Assembly (NCBI RefSeq): GCF_943371865.1
Contig: NZ_CALRWL010000015.1
Location: forward strand, 1-64,000
DNA length: 64,000 bases
Source: Azorhizobium sp943371865
GTDB lineage: Bacteria; Pseudomonadota; Alphaproteobacteria; Rhizobiales; Xanthobacteraceae
Direction of reading: 5' to 3'
The position numbers and the translations under genes were made by a program. Each line of letters begins with the position of its first letter. Within the stretch, counting starts at the first letter, position 1. The notes beneath the pieces are model-generated. The model saw only the letters and a list, made by a program, of their open reading frames with translations, did not search any database and was not told the origin of the DNA. Shown here piece by piece: positions 23,347 to 32,704 of this stretch.

Positions 23347-23807
23347 GGCGTGAGGTCCGGCCATGTGGGGATGAGGATGCCGAGGCCGAGCAGGAACACC
23401 ACCCAGCAGAAGCCGGCGAGGACGAGCGCGAGGCCGAGGCGCGAGAGCAGGGACAGGCCCGGCACCGCCGCGGTGGCCACCAGGACCAGGGCCATGCAGG
23501 ACAGGATGAAGCCGAGCGTCTGCGCCACCAGCGCGAACAGCACGAGGCCGCCGAGCACCAGCGCGAACGGGCGCCAGGCCCAGCCGGTAATGCCGGGCCC
23601 GGCGACCAGCAGGCCCTTCAGCAGGATGGCGGCCCCGAGCGCGGCCAGCACCCCGAACACCAAAGCGGGAAAATAGCCCGGCCCCATCTGCAGCGCGGTG
23701 CCCATGGGATAGGAAAAGCTGCCGAACACCCCGACCACGCCGGCGGCGAGGAAGATCGCGCCGGCGATGATGTCCTGGCTTGAGTGCTTGATGCCGAATG
23801 GCGTCAT
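23343..23807 (-). CDS. Tripartite tricarboxylate transporter small permease (TctB)
   Basis: A 154-residue small membrane subunit with four predicted helices (IIAGAIFLAAGVVGVFGSFS, FPALVFGVLAALGAAIL, FALVLGGLVLFALVAQTLGF, LALVLAGFCWVVFLLGLG) and the TctB start motif SQDIIAG. The ATG at 23807 is chosen since upstream codons are low-complexity GC-rich sequence. Stop overlaps tctA. Confidence 0.9.
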   Translation of the reverse strand: MTPFGIKHSSQDIIAGAIFLAAGVVGVFGSFSYPMGTALQMGPGYFPALVFGVLAALGAAILLKGLLVAGPGITGWAWRPFALVLGGLVLFALVAQTLGFILSCMALVLVATAAVPGLSLLSRLGLALVLAGFCWVVFLLGLGILIPTWPDLTP

Positions 23808-23913
23808 GGTGAGGCTTCCGGTCTGAGGGGATGCGGGCCGCCGCGCCACTGCGGCGGCGGCCCCAGGCCAGGGTCCGCGCGGGTGCGGGCGCCGCGCGGA
23901 CCGGTGGACGGCG

Positions 23914-24909
23914 CTACTGCTTGGGCACACCCGCCTGGTCGATCACGCGCTTCCACTTCGCCAGCTCGGCATCCACGTGGCGGGCGAGCTCCTCCGGCGT
24001 GCCGCCGCCGACGACGGCGCCGCTGTCGTTCAGGAACTTGATCATCTCGGGCTTCTTCAGCAGCTCGTTGGTGGCGGCGTTGACGCGCGCGACCACCTCC
24101 TTGGGCGTTCCGGCGGGCGCGAACAGGCCGAACCAGGAGGTAGCCTCGAAGTTGGACAGATCGACGCTCTTGGCCGCTTCCGCCACGGTGGGAATGTTCG
24201 GCGCCTGGGGCGAGCGCTGGAGGGTGGTGATGGCCAGCGCCTTGAGGTCGCCGCTCAGCACGTACTGGTAGGCGGAGGGCATGTTGTCGAACATCAGCTG
24301 GGTCTGGCCGCCGATGACGGAGGTGATCGCCTGCGCGCTGCCGGGGAAGGGGATATGCGTCATCTGGATGCCGGTCCTGGCCTTGAACATCTCGCCCGAC
24401 AGATGGGTGGAGGCGCCGATGCCGGACGAGGCGTAGTTCAGCTTGTCCGGATTGGCCTTTGCATAGGCGATCAGCTCGTCCACGCTGTTGACCGGCAAGT
24501 TCTTGTTGACCACCAGAATATTGGGAATGGCGTCCAGATAGACGATCGGGACGAAGCTCTTGATCGGATCGTATTTCAGCGTGGTGTAGAGGTTGGGCGC
24601 GATGCCGTGGGAGGACACCTGCCCGAGGAACAGCGTGTAGCCGTCCGGCTTGGCGTTGGCCGCCAGCGTGGTGCCCAGCGTCGCGCCGGCGCCGGGCCGG
24701 TTGTCGACGATCACCGTCTTGCCCAGGATCGTGGTGAGCCCTTCGGCCACCTTGCGGGCGAGGATGTCGGTGGCGCCGCCGGCCGAATAGGGAACGATGA
24801 TGGTGATGTTGCGCAGCGGCCAATTGGTTTCGGCCGCGGCGGCGCCGGCGCCGACCATGAGGCCGGTGGCGAGCGCCGCTGCGAAGACGGACTTGAGGCG
24901 TCGGAACAT
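23914..24909 (-). CDS. Tripartite tricarboxylate transporter substrate-binding protein (Bug/TctC)
   Basis: A 331-residue periplasmic receptor with a Sec signal peptide (residues 1-26, VFAAALATGLMVGAGAAAA). Bug-family markers follow: NITIIVPYSAGGATDILARK, DNRPGAGATLGT, GASTHLSGEMFK and HIPFPGSAQA. It is about 105 bp upstream of tctB and delivers the substrate to TctAB. The ligand is probably a carboxylate but cannot be specified. Confidence 0.94.
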   Translation of the reverse strand: MFRRLKSVFAAALATGLMVGAGAAAAETNWPLRNITIIVPYSAGGATDILARKVAEGLTTILGKTVIVDNRPGAGATLGTTLAANAKPDGYTLFLGQVSSHGIAPNLYTTLKYDPIKSFVPIVYLDAIPNILVVNKNLPVNSVDELIAYAKANPDKLNYASSGIGASTHLSGEMFKARTGIQMTHIPFPGSAQAITSVIGGQTQLMFDNMPSAYQYVLSGDLKALAITTLQRSPQAPNIPTVAEAAKSVDLSNFEATSWFGLFAPAGTPKEVVARVNAATNELLKKPEMIKFLNDSGAVVGGGTPEELARHVDAELAKWKRVIDQAGVPKQ

Positions 24910-24951
24910 GGTTTCCTCCCGTGGATCGATCTTGTTTTTTTGCTCGGTTGA

Positions 24952-25665
24952 TCAGGCGGCGCCGATGGTCATGCCCCCGCACACGTAGAGCACCTGGCCG
25001 GTGACGAAGCCGGCCCGGTCCGAGGCGAAGAAGGCGACGGCCTCGGCCACGTCCTCGGGGGTGCCGAGGCGGCCCACCGGCACCTTGGCGACGATGGCCT
25101 GGGTGCGCGGGGAATCGGCTGGGTTCACGGCCTCGAACAGGCTGGTGCGGATCGGGCCGGGGCCGACCGCGTTGACCGTGATGCCGTGGGCGCCGAGTTC
25201 GAGCGCCCAGGTGCGGGTCATGCCGTGCAGGCCGGCCTTGGTGGCGGCGTAGGCGGTGCGCAGCGCCTTGCCCAGCGCCACGCGGCTGGAGATGTTGACG
25301 ATGCGGCCGCGCCCGGCGGCCTTCATCGCCGGCAGCACCGCTTGCGCGCACAGGATCGGCGCCTTGAGGTTGATCGCCGCCACCTGGTCGAGGCTGTCGA
25401 GCGTGGTCTCCTCCAGGCTCGCCGGCTGGACGATGCCCGCGTTGTTGACGAGGCGCGTGACCGCGCGCCCGCTCACCGCCTCTGCCAGCGCGGCGGCAGT
25501 GGCCGCCGCGTCGGACAGGTCCACCGGGAGGAACAGCTCCAGGGCGTCATGTTCGGGCGGGACCATGTCCAGCACGATGACGCGGAAGCCGTCCTCGGTG
25601 AGGCGGCGGGAGATGGCGCCGCCGATATTGCGGCTGCCCCCCGTCACCAGCGCGAAGTCGCCCAT
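24952..25665 (-). CDS. Short-chain dehydrogenase (FabG-like)
   Basis: A 237-residue classical SDR: TGGSRNIGG nucleotide-binding motif at residues 8-16, NNAG at about 94, Ser in NISSRVALG, catalytic YAATK and C-terminal FASDRAGFVTGQVLYVCGG. It lies between the citryl-CoA-lyase-like gene (3-bp gap) and tctC, so is probably co-transcribed. A hydroxyacyl or hydroxy-acid dehydrogenase role in this pathway is inferred. Confidence 0.9.
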   Translation of the reverse strand: MGDFALVTGGSRNIGGAISRRLTEDGFRVIVLDMVPPEHDALELFLPVDLSDAAATAAALAEAVSGRAVTRLVNNAGIVQPASLEETTLDSLDQVAAINLKAPILCAQAVLPAMKAAGRGRIVNISSRVALGKALRTAYAATKAGLHGMTRTWALELGAHGITVNAVGPGPIRTSLFEAVNPADSPRTQAIVAKVPVGRLGTPEDVAEAVAFFASDRAGFVTGQVLYVCGGMTIGAA

Positions 25666-25668
25666 GGC

Positions 25669-26463
25669 TCAGGCCTCGTAGGGGATGGTGTTGTCGACCA
25701 GATCCCAGATGAACCGTCCGGCGGGGCGCTGCTGCTCCTCGGCGATATGGGCCACCAGCCCGGCGGTGCGGCCGAGCACGGAAAAGCCGCGCATCAGCTC
25801 CACCGGAATCCCCATCTCGCCTAGCAGCGCCGAGACCGCGCCGGTGGCGTTGATGGTGATGTGCTTGCCGGCCTTCTCGTCCACCACCTGCGCCAGCAGG
25901 CCCAGCGCGGCCACATGGCGCCCGGCCAGTCCGTTCTCGGCGCCGATCTCCAGAAGGCGGATGGCGCGCGGATCGTCCGGCCGGTGCAGATGGTGGCCGA
26001 AGCCGGGCAGGTGGGCGCGGCGCGCCTTGTGGTCGGCGACGATCTCTTCGGCCAGCGCCCGCTGCCCGCCCTCCGGCGCGGCGACGATCTTGTCGAGCAG
26101 GCGGGCATTGTTCTCCACCGTGCCCACGAACTGGCTGCCCACCGCCATCAGGCCGGCGGCCACCGCCCCCTGAAGATTCTCCGGCGCGCTCATATAGATG
26201 GAGCGGGTGGCGATGGCGCTGGGGGTGAGGCCATGCTCCATCATGGTGATGAGGATGGCGTTCATCACCCGCCGCTCGCCGCCCGAGATCTCCCGGCCGA
26301 GGATGTGCGCCATGGCCTCGCTGACGAAATCCGGCGATGAGCCGGGTTTCAATATGTCCTCCACCAGGTTCTTTTCCCGGTAGAAGATGGCGTCCGTGGT
26401 GTGGTGGCTGAGCGCCGTGGTGGGCGTCTTCATGCCGGATGTCTTGGGGGCGTTGGCGTTCAT
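25669..26463 (-). CDS. Citryl-CoA lyase-like protein (short citrate synthase family)
   Basis: A 264-residue member of the small citrate-synthase-like group that includes citryl-CoA lyases. These cleave a 3-hydroxyacyl-CoA such as citryl-CoA to acetyl-CoA plus an oxo acid, or run in reverse. Catalytic-type histidines appear in LPGFGHHLHRPDDPRA and in TAGLVAHIAEEQ, with the substrate-binding Arg in GRTAGL. The start at 26463 overlaps the upstream ligase stop (TCATGA on the plus strand). Next to an acyl-CoA synthetase it probably splits the CoA ester made by that enzyme. True substrate unknown. Confidence 0.83.
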   Translation of the reverse strand: MNANAPKTSGMKTPTTALSHHTTDAIFYREKNLVEDILKPGSSPDFVSEAMAHILGREISGGERRVMNAILITMMEHGLTPSAIATRSIYMSAPENLQGAVAAGLMAVGSQFVGTVENNARLLDKIVAAPEGGQRALAEEIVADHKARRAHLPGFGHHLHRPDDPRAIRLLEIGAENGLAGRHVAALGLLAQVVDEKAGKHITINATGAVSALLGEMGIPVELMRGFSVLGRTAGLVAHIAEEQQRPAGRFIWDLVDNTIPYEA

Positions 26464-27986
26464 GAGCGGGCGTCCTCCTTCGCGGATGCGTGGGCGATGT
26501 GGTCGTCCACCAGCACCTGCTTCTGTAGTTTTCCGTAATTGTTGCGCGGCAGGCGCTCGTAGACGGCGATGGACTTGGGCGCCTTCACCGAGCCCAGCTT
26601 GTCCTTCACGAAGCGGATGATCTCGTCCGGGTCGGCCTGCGCGCCGTCGCGCAGCTCGACCGCGGCATGGACGGACTCGCCCCATTTGTCGTCGGGCACG
26701 CCGAACACCGCGCAGTCGGCCACCGCCGCGTGCTGGGCGATCACCGGCTCCACGTCGATGGGATAGACGTTGAAGCCGCCGGTGATGATGAGGTCCTTGG
26801 CCCGGCCCTTGATGTAGAGGAAGCCCTCGGCGTCGAACTGGCCGAGGTCGCCGGTGTGCAGCCAGCCATCGACCAGGGTTTCGGCGGTCTTGTCCGGCTG
26901 GCGCCAGTAGCCGCTCATCACCAGGTCGCCGCGGATGACGATCTCGCCATATTCGCCCTGCGGCAGCACATGGCCCGCCCCATCCATGATGGCGACGCGG
27001 GTGAGGATGGTCTCGCGGCCGACCGAGGCGCGCCGCTCCGGCCGGGTCATCTCCTGCGCCGAGATCATGGTGGCGATCTGCGGGGCTTCCGTCTGGCCGT
27101 AGGTGGAGGCGATGCGCGGGCCGAACACCGACTGGGCCTCGGCGATGGCGTCGGGGCGCATGGGGGCCGAGCCGTAGACCAGGTTGCGCAGGTGGGCGTA
27201 ATCGGCGGCGCGGGCGGCGGGCAGCTGCATCATCATGTAGATGACGGTGGGCGGCAGGAAGGTGGTGGCGATGCGCTCCTCGGCGAGGCAGCGCAGGGTG
27301 TCCTCCGGGCGCGGCTGGTCCAGCAGCACCAGCGTGCCGCCGGTGCCCAGCGTCGGCAGGATATAGGTGGAGGTGCCGTGGGTGATGGGCGCCGCCGCCA
27401 GCATCCGGTCGCCCTCCGTCAGCCCCCAGGCCAGCACCTGGGTGGCGATGTTGGTGTTCCACGAGCGGTAGGGCTGCATCACGCCCTTCGGCTTGCCGGT
27501 GGTGCCGCCGGTGAACTTGATGGCCTGGGTGTCGGTGAGCGGCAGCAGGTGCGGGCGGGGCGCTGCGCCCGCATGGGCGCGGGCGAGCGCGCCGGTGGTG
27601 CCGGCGCCGCCGTGCGGATCGGCGACGATGACCTGCGCTCCCGCACCCTCCACGAGATGGCGGGAATGGGCATCCACGATCACCAGGCTCATCTGGGTGA
27701 AGTCGATGCCCTGGCCGATCTCGGCGGCCTTGTTCTTGGGATAGAGCGGCACCCAGACCTTGCCGGCAGCGATCACCGCCAGCCAGGCCACCAGGTGTTC
27801 CACATGGTTGAAGCAGCAGATGCCGACGCGCGAACCGGGCGCGGGATCAAGCGCTTGCAGCCCCGCCGCAAGGGCCGAGGTGCGGGCCAGCAACTGGCCA
27901 TAGGTGCAGCGCTCCGCGCCGAACTCCACGGCGATGCGGTCCGGCGCACGGGCGGCTTGGCGGTAGAACAGGTCGATAGGATACAT
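26460..27986 (-). CDS. Acyl-CoA synthetase (AMP-forming)
   Basis: A 508-residue ANL-superfamily ligase that activates a carboxylic acid to its CoA thioester via the adenylate. Motifs: AMP-binding TGGTTGKPKGV (about residue 154), YGQTEAPQ, TGDLGQFDAEGFLYIKGRAKD and the catalytic C-terminal Lys in NNYGKLQKQ. Coupled by a 4-bp overlap to the citryl-CoA-lyase-like gene and following the IclR gene directly. Substrate not predictable from sequence; the pathway context suggests a hydroxy di- or tricarboxylate. Confidence 0.93.
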   Translation of the reverse strand: MYPIDLFYRQAARAPDRIAVEFGAERCTYGQLLARTSALAAGLQALDPAPGSRVGICCFNHVEHLVAWLAVIAAGKVWVPLYPKNKAAEIGQGIDFTQMSLVIVDAHSRHLVEGAGAQVIVADPHGGAGTTGALARAHAGAAPRPHLLPLTDTQAIKFTGGTTGKPKGVMQPYRSWNTNIATQVLAWGLTEGDRMLAAAPITHGTSTYILPTLGTGGTLVLLDQPRPEDTLRCLAEERIATTFLPPTVIYMMMQLPAARAADYAHLRNLVYGSAPMRPDAIAEAQSVFGPRIASTYGQTEAPQIATMISAQEMTRPERRASVGRETILTRVAIMDGAGHVLPQGEYGEIVIRGDLVMSGYWRQPDKTAETLVDGWLHTGDLGQFDAEGFLYIKGRAKDLIITGGFNVYPIDVEPVIAQHAAVADCAVFGVPDDKWGESVHAAVELRDGAQADPDEIIRFVKDKLGSVKAPKSIAVYERLPRNNYGKLQKQVLVDDHIAHASAKEDARS

Positions 27987-28849
27987 CAGGCCACATCCAG
28001 GGTTTGAAAGCCGGCCGCGCGGACCGCTTGCGTCAGCACCAATGCGATCTCCCTCCGCCGGTCGGCGTGAAGGCGCGAGATGGTGTTGGTGACCGAAAGG
28101 GCGCAGACCACGGCGCCGTCCGAGAAGACGGGAATGGCCACGGCGCCGATGTCCGGAATGATCACCGCGTCATTCAGCACATAGCCGTCCCGGTGCAGGC
28201 CGGCGCAGGCCGCGCGCACGATGTCGGCGGTCAGGCGGCCGTACTTCAGGTAGCGCTCGCTCTCCTTGCGGATGATCGCCTCGCGCTCGGCCTCCGCGCG
28301 CACCGCCAGCAGGGCGAGGCTGGCGGCGCCGGCGCCGAGCGGGCGGCGGGCGCCCACCTTCAGCGTGTTCACCAGGATGTCCGACTGTCCTTCCACCAGA
28401 TCGACGCACAGCGCCTCGCCGCGGGAGTCCACCGACATGCAGACGATGCCGCTGACCTCGGCCTGCGCGCGCTCCAGGATCGGCCGAAGTTTCTTGCGCA
28501 GGACGAGAAATTCCAGATCGTGCCCGGCGCGGGTGACGATTTCGTAGGGCATCAGCCCCAGGCAATAGCGCTTGGTGTAAGGGTCGAAATTGAGGAAATC
28601 TTCCTCGACCAAAGATGTCAGGAGGCGATGCGCGGTCGCGACATGTATATCGGCGCGCTTGGCGGCGGCACTCAAGGTCATCCCATTGTGTCCCCGCTCG
28701 GCGATAATCACCATGAGCGACAGGGCCTTGGAAAGTGACGATTTATTGCCGTCGGGAGACGGCTTTTCTGCCCTTGTCGGCAAGGGGCGCTCCCTCGGTG
28801 CTTCTTTATCGTTGCGTCCAAAAATAAAAAAGCTGGGGCGGCTGTCCAT
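27986..28849 (-). CDS. IclR family regulator of the Tct/citryl-CoA-lyase operon
   Basis: A 287-residue IclR-type factor: winged helix at about residues 38-100 (KALSLMVIIAERGHNGMTLS, VATAHRLLTSLVEEDF), then the GAF-like effector domain (VSGIVCMSVDSRGEALCVDL, GAVAIPVFSDGAVVCALSV). The N-terminal 35 residues are polar and may be over-extended. First gene of the minus-strand operon, its stop overlapping the ligase start; likely autoregulated and responsive to the imported acid. Confidence 0.9.
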   Translation of the reverse strand: MDSRPSFFIFGRNDKEAPRERPLPTRAEKPSPDGNKSSLSKALSLMVIIAERGHNGMTLSAAAKRADIHVATAHRLLTSLVEEDFLNFDPYTKRYCLGLMPYEIVTRAGHDLEFLVLRKKLRPILERAQAEVSGIVCMSVDSRGEALCVDLVEGQSDILVNTLKVGARRPLGAGAASLALLAVRAEAEREAIIRKESERYLKYGRLTADIVRAACAGLHRDGYVLNDAVIIPDIGAVAIPVFSDGAVVCALSVTNTISRLHADRRREIALVLTQAVRAAGFQTLDVA

Positions 28850-29124
28850 TCATTTTTTCAGTCTACGGAATTATGTTTCTCGCATATCGAGAAAGCGCCT
28901 GACGCGGGCCGGAAGTCGCGGGTCCCCGGCCAGCGATTGCAAAGTGCAACATCGCCGCATCATCCCTGCAAACCACCTGTCGCTGCATGAACCCGGTTCC
29001 GCGCCGCCGCGCCCGCTGAGGCGCCCGCGGGGCGAGAGAATGGGTTCGATCATGTGGAAGACGAGCGTTGCGGAGGCCGCGATCCTGGTCGCATCCGTGG
29101 TCGCGGCATCGGTCGCCGCCCACC

Positions 29125-29238
29125 TGCTGGATCGAGGTCACTGAGTGGGTGACCAGAGCCGGGTTGCCCGGGTCGCTGATCAGTCCGGCGATCTGGTCGA
29201 CAATGCCGAGCCGCCGGTCGGCCAGGCCAACAGCGCCA
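29125..29238 (-). mobile_element. IS1380-family transposase N-terminal fragment
   Basis: On the minus strand about 38 codons read GLADRRLGIVDQIAGLISDP and NPALVTHSVTSI, the N-terminal region of IS1380-family transposases (normally continuing to ARMLAIACGYEDADDLD). It breaks off at both sides and abuts the IS630 remnant. A dead remnant. Confidence 0.65.
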
Positions 29239-29530
29239 CCCACAAACACCCCAAGGTGCGCGAGTGGTTGGCCAGGCATCCAAGGCGGACCGTCCAGTTC
29301 ACGCCGACCTTATGCTCCTGGCTCAACGCCGTCGAAGGCGACTTCGCCAAGCTCACCCGCCGCCGCCTCAAGCGCGGCGTCTTCAAGGGCGGCGTCGATC
29401 TCCAGGCGGCCAGCAACCGCTTCATGGGCGAGCACAGCCAGACTCCGACGCCTTTCGCCTGGCGCGCCGATCCAGAAGCCATCATCGCCGCTCGAAAGCG
29501 AGGGTTCCGAGCATTGGAGTCAATCCACGG
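29236..29530 (+). mobile_element. IS630-family transposase C-terminal fragment
   Basis: Reading plus strand: THKHPKVREWLARHPR, FTPTLCSWLNAVEGDFAKLT, RRRLKRGVFKGGVDLQAASN and WRADPEAIIAARKRGF, the DDE-domain C-terminus of IS630 transposases including the late catalytic Glu in NAVEG. The N-terminal two thirds are missing, so it is inactive. Confidence 0.85.
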
Positions 29531-29672
29531 GCGGGGGCAGGACTGCAACGCCGCATCGACGCGGTGTGCGCGATCGGGCGCGAGATGAAGTGCATGACGG
29601 CCGAACAGCGCCCCGCCATCCTCACAGCAGAGAGGCCGTCCGCGTTGCCTATCGGCGCGGACGCCTTTGGTA

Positions 29673-30470
29673 TCAGGCTAAATTCTCCGCCACCGCTGTG
29701 CGCACCTCATGCTCGATGAGATGCCAGATGTGGTCCACGAGCGCCCCGAATTCGGCACTGCGCTTGACGTCCAGGGCGCGCGGGCGGGGTAGGGCGATGG
29801 GGATCTCTTCCCGCACCGAGCCGGGCCGGGCGCTGAACACCACCACCCGGTCGGACAGGAACACCGCCTCGTCGATCTGGTGGGTGATGAGCAGCACGGT
29901 GGTGCGGCTTTTCTGCCAGATGTTCAGCAGCTCACCCTGCATGATCTCGCGGGTCTGGGCATCAAGCGCAGCGAATGGCTCGTCCAGCAGCAGGATCTTG
30001 GGGTCCACCGCCAGCGCGCGGGCGACATTCACCCGCTGGCGCATGCCACCGGAGAGCTGGTGCGGATAATGCTGCTCGAAGCCCTTCAGCCCGGCCATCT
30101 CGATGAAGCGCTGGGCCACCGCATGGGCATCTCGCTTGCGGGCGCCGCCGATGACCAGGCCATAGGCGACATTGTCCAGGACGGTGTTCCAGGGCAGCAA
30201 GGCATCCTGCTGGAACACCATGGCGCGGTCGGCGCCGGGCCGGTTCACCGCCGCACCACCCACCCGTACCACGCCGGAGGAGGCGGGCAGCAGGCCGTCG
30301 ATGATGCGCAGCAAGGTGGACTTGCCCGAGCCGGACGCCCCCACGATGGAGACGAACTCGCCTTCGCGGATGGTGAGGTTGATGTCCCGCAGCGCCTCCA
30401 CCGTCGGCTTTCCGGGGCGGCCGAACACCTTGCTGATGCCTTGGATGGAAAGCGCGTCCGCGGCCATCAT
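29673..30470 (-). CDS. ABC transporter ATPase, nitrate/sulfonate/taurine class
   Basis: A 265-residue ATPase of the SsuB/TauB type: Walker A GASGSGKST, Q-loop MVFQQDALLPWN, signature LSGGMRQRV, Walker B ILLLDEPFAALD and H-loop LLITHQIDEAVFL. It pairs with the adjacent permease (4-bp overlap) and the binding protein at 33970-34947. Last gene of a minus-strand operon with a cyclic amidohydrolase, so probably powers uptake of that enzyme's substrate. Confidence 0.93.
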   Translation of the reverse strand: MMAADALSIQGISKVFGRPGKPTVEALRDINLTIREGEFVSIVGASGSGKSTLLRIIDGLLPASSGVVRVGGAAVNRPGADRAMVFQQDALLPWNTVLDNVAYGLVIGGARKRDAHAVAQRFIEMAGLKGFEQHYPHQLSGGMRQRVNVARALAVDPKILLLDEPFAALDAQTREIMQGELLNIWQKSRTTVLLITHQIDEAVFLSDRVVVFSARPGSVREEIPIALPRPRALDVKRSAEFGALVDHIWHLIEHEVRTAVAENLA

Positions 30471-31261
30471 TCATGCCTCCATGGCGCCAGGCGGCGCTCC
30501 AGCCACTCGAAAAACAGGCTGCCCACAAGACCCAATGCGCCGAGCACGATCACATAGGCCAGCAATGTCGCGGTATCGAAGCTCTGGCCCGCGGCCAATA
30601 TGGCGAAGCCGAAGCCGGCGAATGAGCCGAAGAATTCCGCCACGATGATCGCCACCAGCGCCCGCGCCCAGGCGACCCGGATGCCCGAGATGACAAATGG
30701 CAGCGCGAAGGGGAGCGTGACCGTGGTGAAGATCTGCCAGCGCGAGGCGTTGAACGAGCGCGACGCCTCGATGAGGATCTTGTCCGTGGCCTTCAGTCCC
30801 ACTTCCGTGGTCACCAGAATCGGGAACACCGAGAAGATGGTGACGATGACGAACTTGGAGGCAAAGCCCAGCCCCAGCCAGGCGATAAACAAGGGCGCCA
30901 GCGCCACCACCGGCACCGAGTTGAGCGCCGTGAGCATGGGGCCGATGGTCAACGCCAGCAACCGGCTGGAGGCCAAGGCCAGGCCGATGGCCACCCCGAT
31001 CACCACGGCGATGGGGAAGGCGGCGGCCACCGCACTGACGGTGGCGGCGGCATTGGTCCATAGGGCGCCACTGGCATTCTCCGAGCCCAGGGCGCGAAAC
31101 ACCTCCATGGGCGGCACCAACAGCAGCTTGTTGGTGACCACATAGGTGGCGAGCACCTCCCACAGCGCGAGCACGCAGGCGATGCTGATGGTCATGCGCA
31201 GCAGCGCCGCCGTGCGGGAAGACCCCTCGATAAAGTCCAGGAAGGGTCGCATGGCGCTCAT
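30467..31261 (-). CDS. ABC transporter permease, nitrate/sulfonate/taurine class
   Basis: A 264-residue inner-membrane protein with six hydrophobic segments and the BPD_transp_1 domain; the EAA-type cytoplasmic loop reads EASRSFNASRWQIFTTVTLP. Overlaps the ATPase start by 4 bp and the amidohydrolase stop by 4 bp, so the three are one transcription unit. Confidence 0.92.
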   Translation of the reverse strand: MSAMRPFLDFIEGSSRTAALLRMTISIACVLALWEVLATYVVTNKLLLVPPMEVFRALGSENASGALWTNAAATVSAVAAAFPIAVVIGVAIGLALASSRLLALTIGPMLTALNSVPVVALAPLFIAWLGLGFASKFVIVTIFSVFPILVTTEVGLKATDKILIEASRSFNASRWQIFTTVTLPFALPFVISGIRVAWARALVAIIVAEFFGSFAGFGFAILAAGQSFDTATLLAYVIVLGALGLVGSLFFEWLERRLAPWRHE

Positions 31262-32676
31262 TCCGCGGCGACCTTGGCGGCGGCCTTGGCGGCATGGCGG
31301 GCGGTGGAGACGGCCTGCTTGCCGTAGCCTTTCTCGCCCACCACTTTGCCGTCCAGATAGATGGTCTTGCCACGCAGGATGGTGCGCACCGGCTTGGCCT
31401 TGAAGGTGCGTCCCGCATAGGGCGTCCAGCCGGTGAGCGACAGCACGTCTGGATCGCGCACCTCATACTCCGCGTCCAGGTTCACCAGCACCAGATCGGC
31501 GTCGAAGCCGGGGCGGATTTCGCCCTTGCGGTCGAGGCGGAACAGGCGGGCTGGAGCGGTCGAGGTGGCTTCCACCACCCGCTCCAGCGGGATCCTGCCT
31601 TCCATGGCGGCGGTCAGGAACATGGAGAGATAGAATTGCGTGGACGGAGTGCCGGTGTGGGCCTTCCAGCCGTCGGTCCAGCCGATTTCCTTCTCTTCCT
31701 TCAGATGTGGCGCATGGTCGGTGGCGACGATGTCGATGGTACCGTCATTGAGCCCGGCCCACAGGCCCGGCACGTTCTTCTCCGGCACCCAATAGGACAG
31801 TGCATAGGAGCCCAGCCGCTGGATGGCGGACCATTCGCAACCCAGGAACAGCGCCCAGGGGTTGATCTCGCAGGTGACCTTCTGGCCGGCGGCCTTGGCT
31901 TCGCGGATCAGTTGTACCGAACCGGCGGTCTGGGTGTGGAGGATGTGCAGATGGCAGCCGGCGGCCTTCTGCAGACGCAGCAAGGTAGCGATGGCGGTTT
32001 CCCAGATCACGCCGTCATGGGCGGCATAGGCCTTGGCATAGGCCAGCGCATCGCGCTCGCCGCGCTCCCAGAATTCCTTCTCGATGACGTCCATCAGCGC
32101 CTGGTCGTGCGGATGGACCATCAGGGGCACGTCCTGTGCCGCACAGGCCGTCATGATCTCGAGGATGCGTCCATGGTCGTGTACGCCGATGCCCGGCATG
32201 TGCGGGTAGGAGCGCCCGGTATCCACCACCATGAAGAATTTGAACGCGGCAATGCCGGTCTCAGCCATGGCCGGCACTTCTTCCAGCACCGTGGGCGCCG
32301 GGTTGAAGTTCCAGTCCACCACCGCGTCACGCTCATAGATGGCGAACTGCTTGTCCAGCAGATCCTTGGAATTGGGCGGGGGTGTCACATTGGGCATGGC
32401 CACCGAAGTGGTGACGCCGCCAGCGGCGCACTGCCGCGTGGAGGTGTAGATGGTGTCCTTGTATTCGAAGCCCTTCTCCGAGCCCTCGCGGTGATGCGAA
32501 TGCATGTCGATGACGCCGGGCAGGATGGCGAGGCCCTTGGCATCGATTACCTCTTTGGCGTCCGGCTCGGCGCCGGGCTCGAACAGCGCGGCGATGGCGC
32601 CGTCCTTGATGCCGATGGAGCCTTCAAACCGCCCGTCGGCGGTGATGATGAGGCCGTTCTTGATGATGGTGTCCAT
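31258..32676 (-). CDS. Dihydroorotase-family cyclic amidohydrolase
   Basis: A 472-residue metal-dependent amidohydrolase that would open a cyclic amide or imide ring (dihydroorotase, hydantoinase, allantoinase group). Metal and catalytic motifs are complete: HxH in DMHSHHREG (about residue 58), the carbamylated-Lys region AAFKFFMVVDTG, HPHD, HILHTQ and the Asp in VATDHAPHLKEEKE. The ATG at 32676 is preferred to 32721. Embedded between ABC transporter genes and a CobW-type metallochaperone, it is the probable catabolic enzyme of this cluster. Substrate unknown; pyrimidine, hydantoin or related rings are possible. Confidence 0.88.
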   Translation of the reverse strand: MDTIIKNGLIITADGRFEGSIGIKDGAIAALFEPGAEPDAKEVIDAKGLAILPGVIDMHSHHREGSEKGFEYKDTIYTSTRQCAAGGVTTSVAMPNVTPPPNSKDLLDKQFAIYERDAVVDWNFNPAPTVLEEVPAMAETGIAAFKFFMVVDTGRSYPHMPGIGVHDHGRILEIMTACAAQDVPLMVHPHDQALMDVIEKEFWERGERDALAYAKAYAAHDGVIWETAIATLLRLQKAAGCHLHILHTQTAGSVQLIREAKAAGQKVTCEINPWALFLGCEWSAIQRLGSYALSYWVPEKNVPGLWAGLNDGTIDIVATDHAPHLKEEKEIGWTDGWKAHTGTPSTQFYLSMFLTAAMEGRIPLERVVEATSTAPARLFRLDRKGEIRPGFDADLVLVNLDAEYEVRDPDVLSLTGWTPYAGRTFKAKPVRTILRGKTIYLDGKVVGEKGYGKQAVSTARHAAKAAAKVAAE

Positions 32677-32704
32677 GGGGGTCTCCTGACGCGGCGGGCC
32701 GGGA

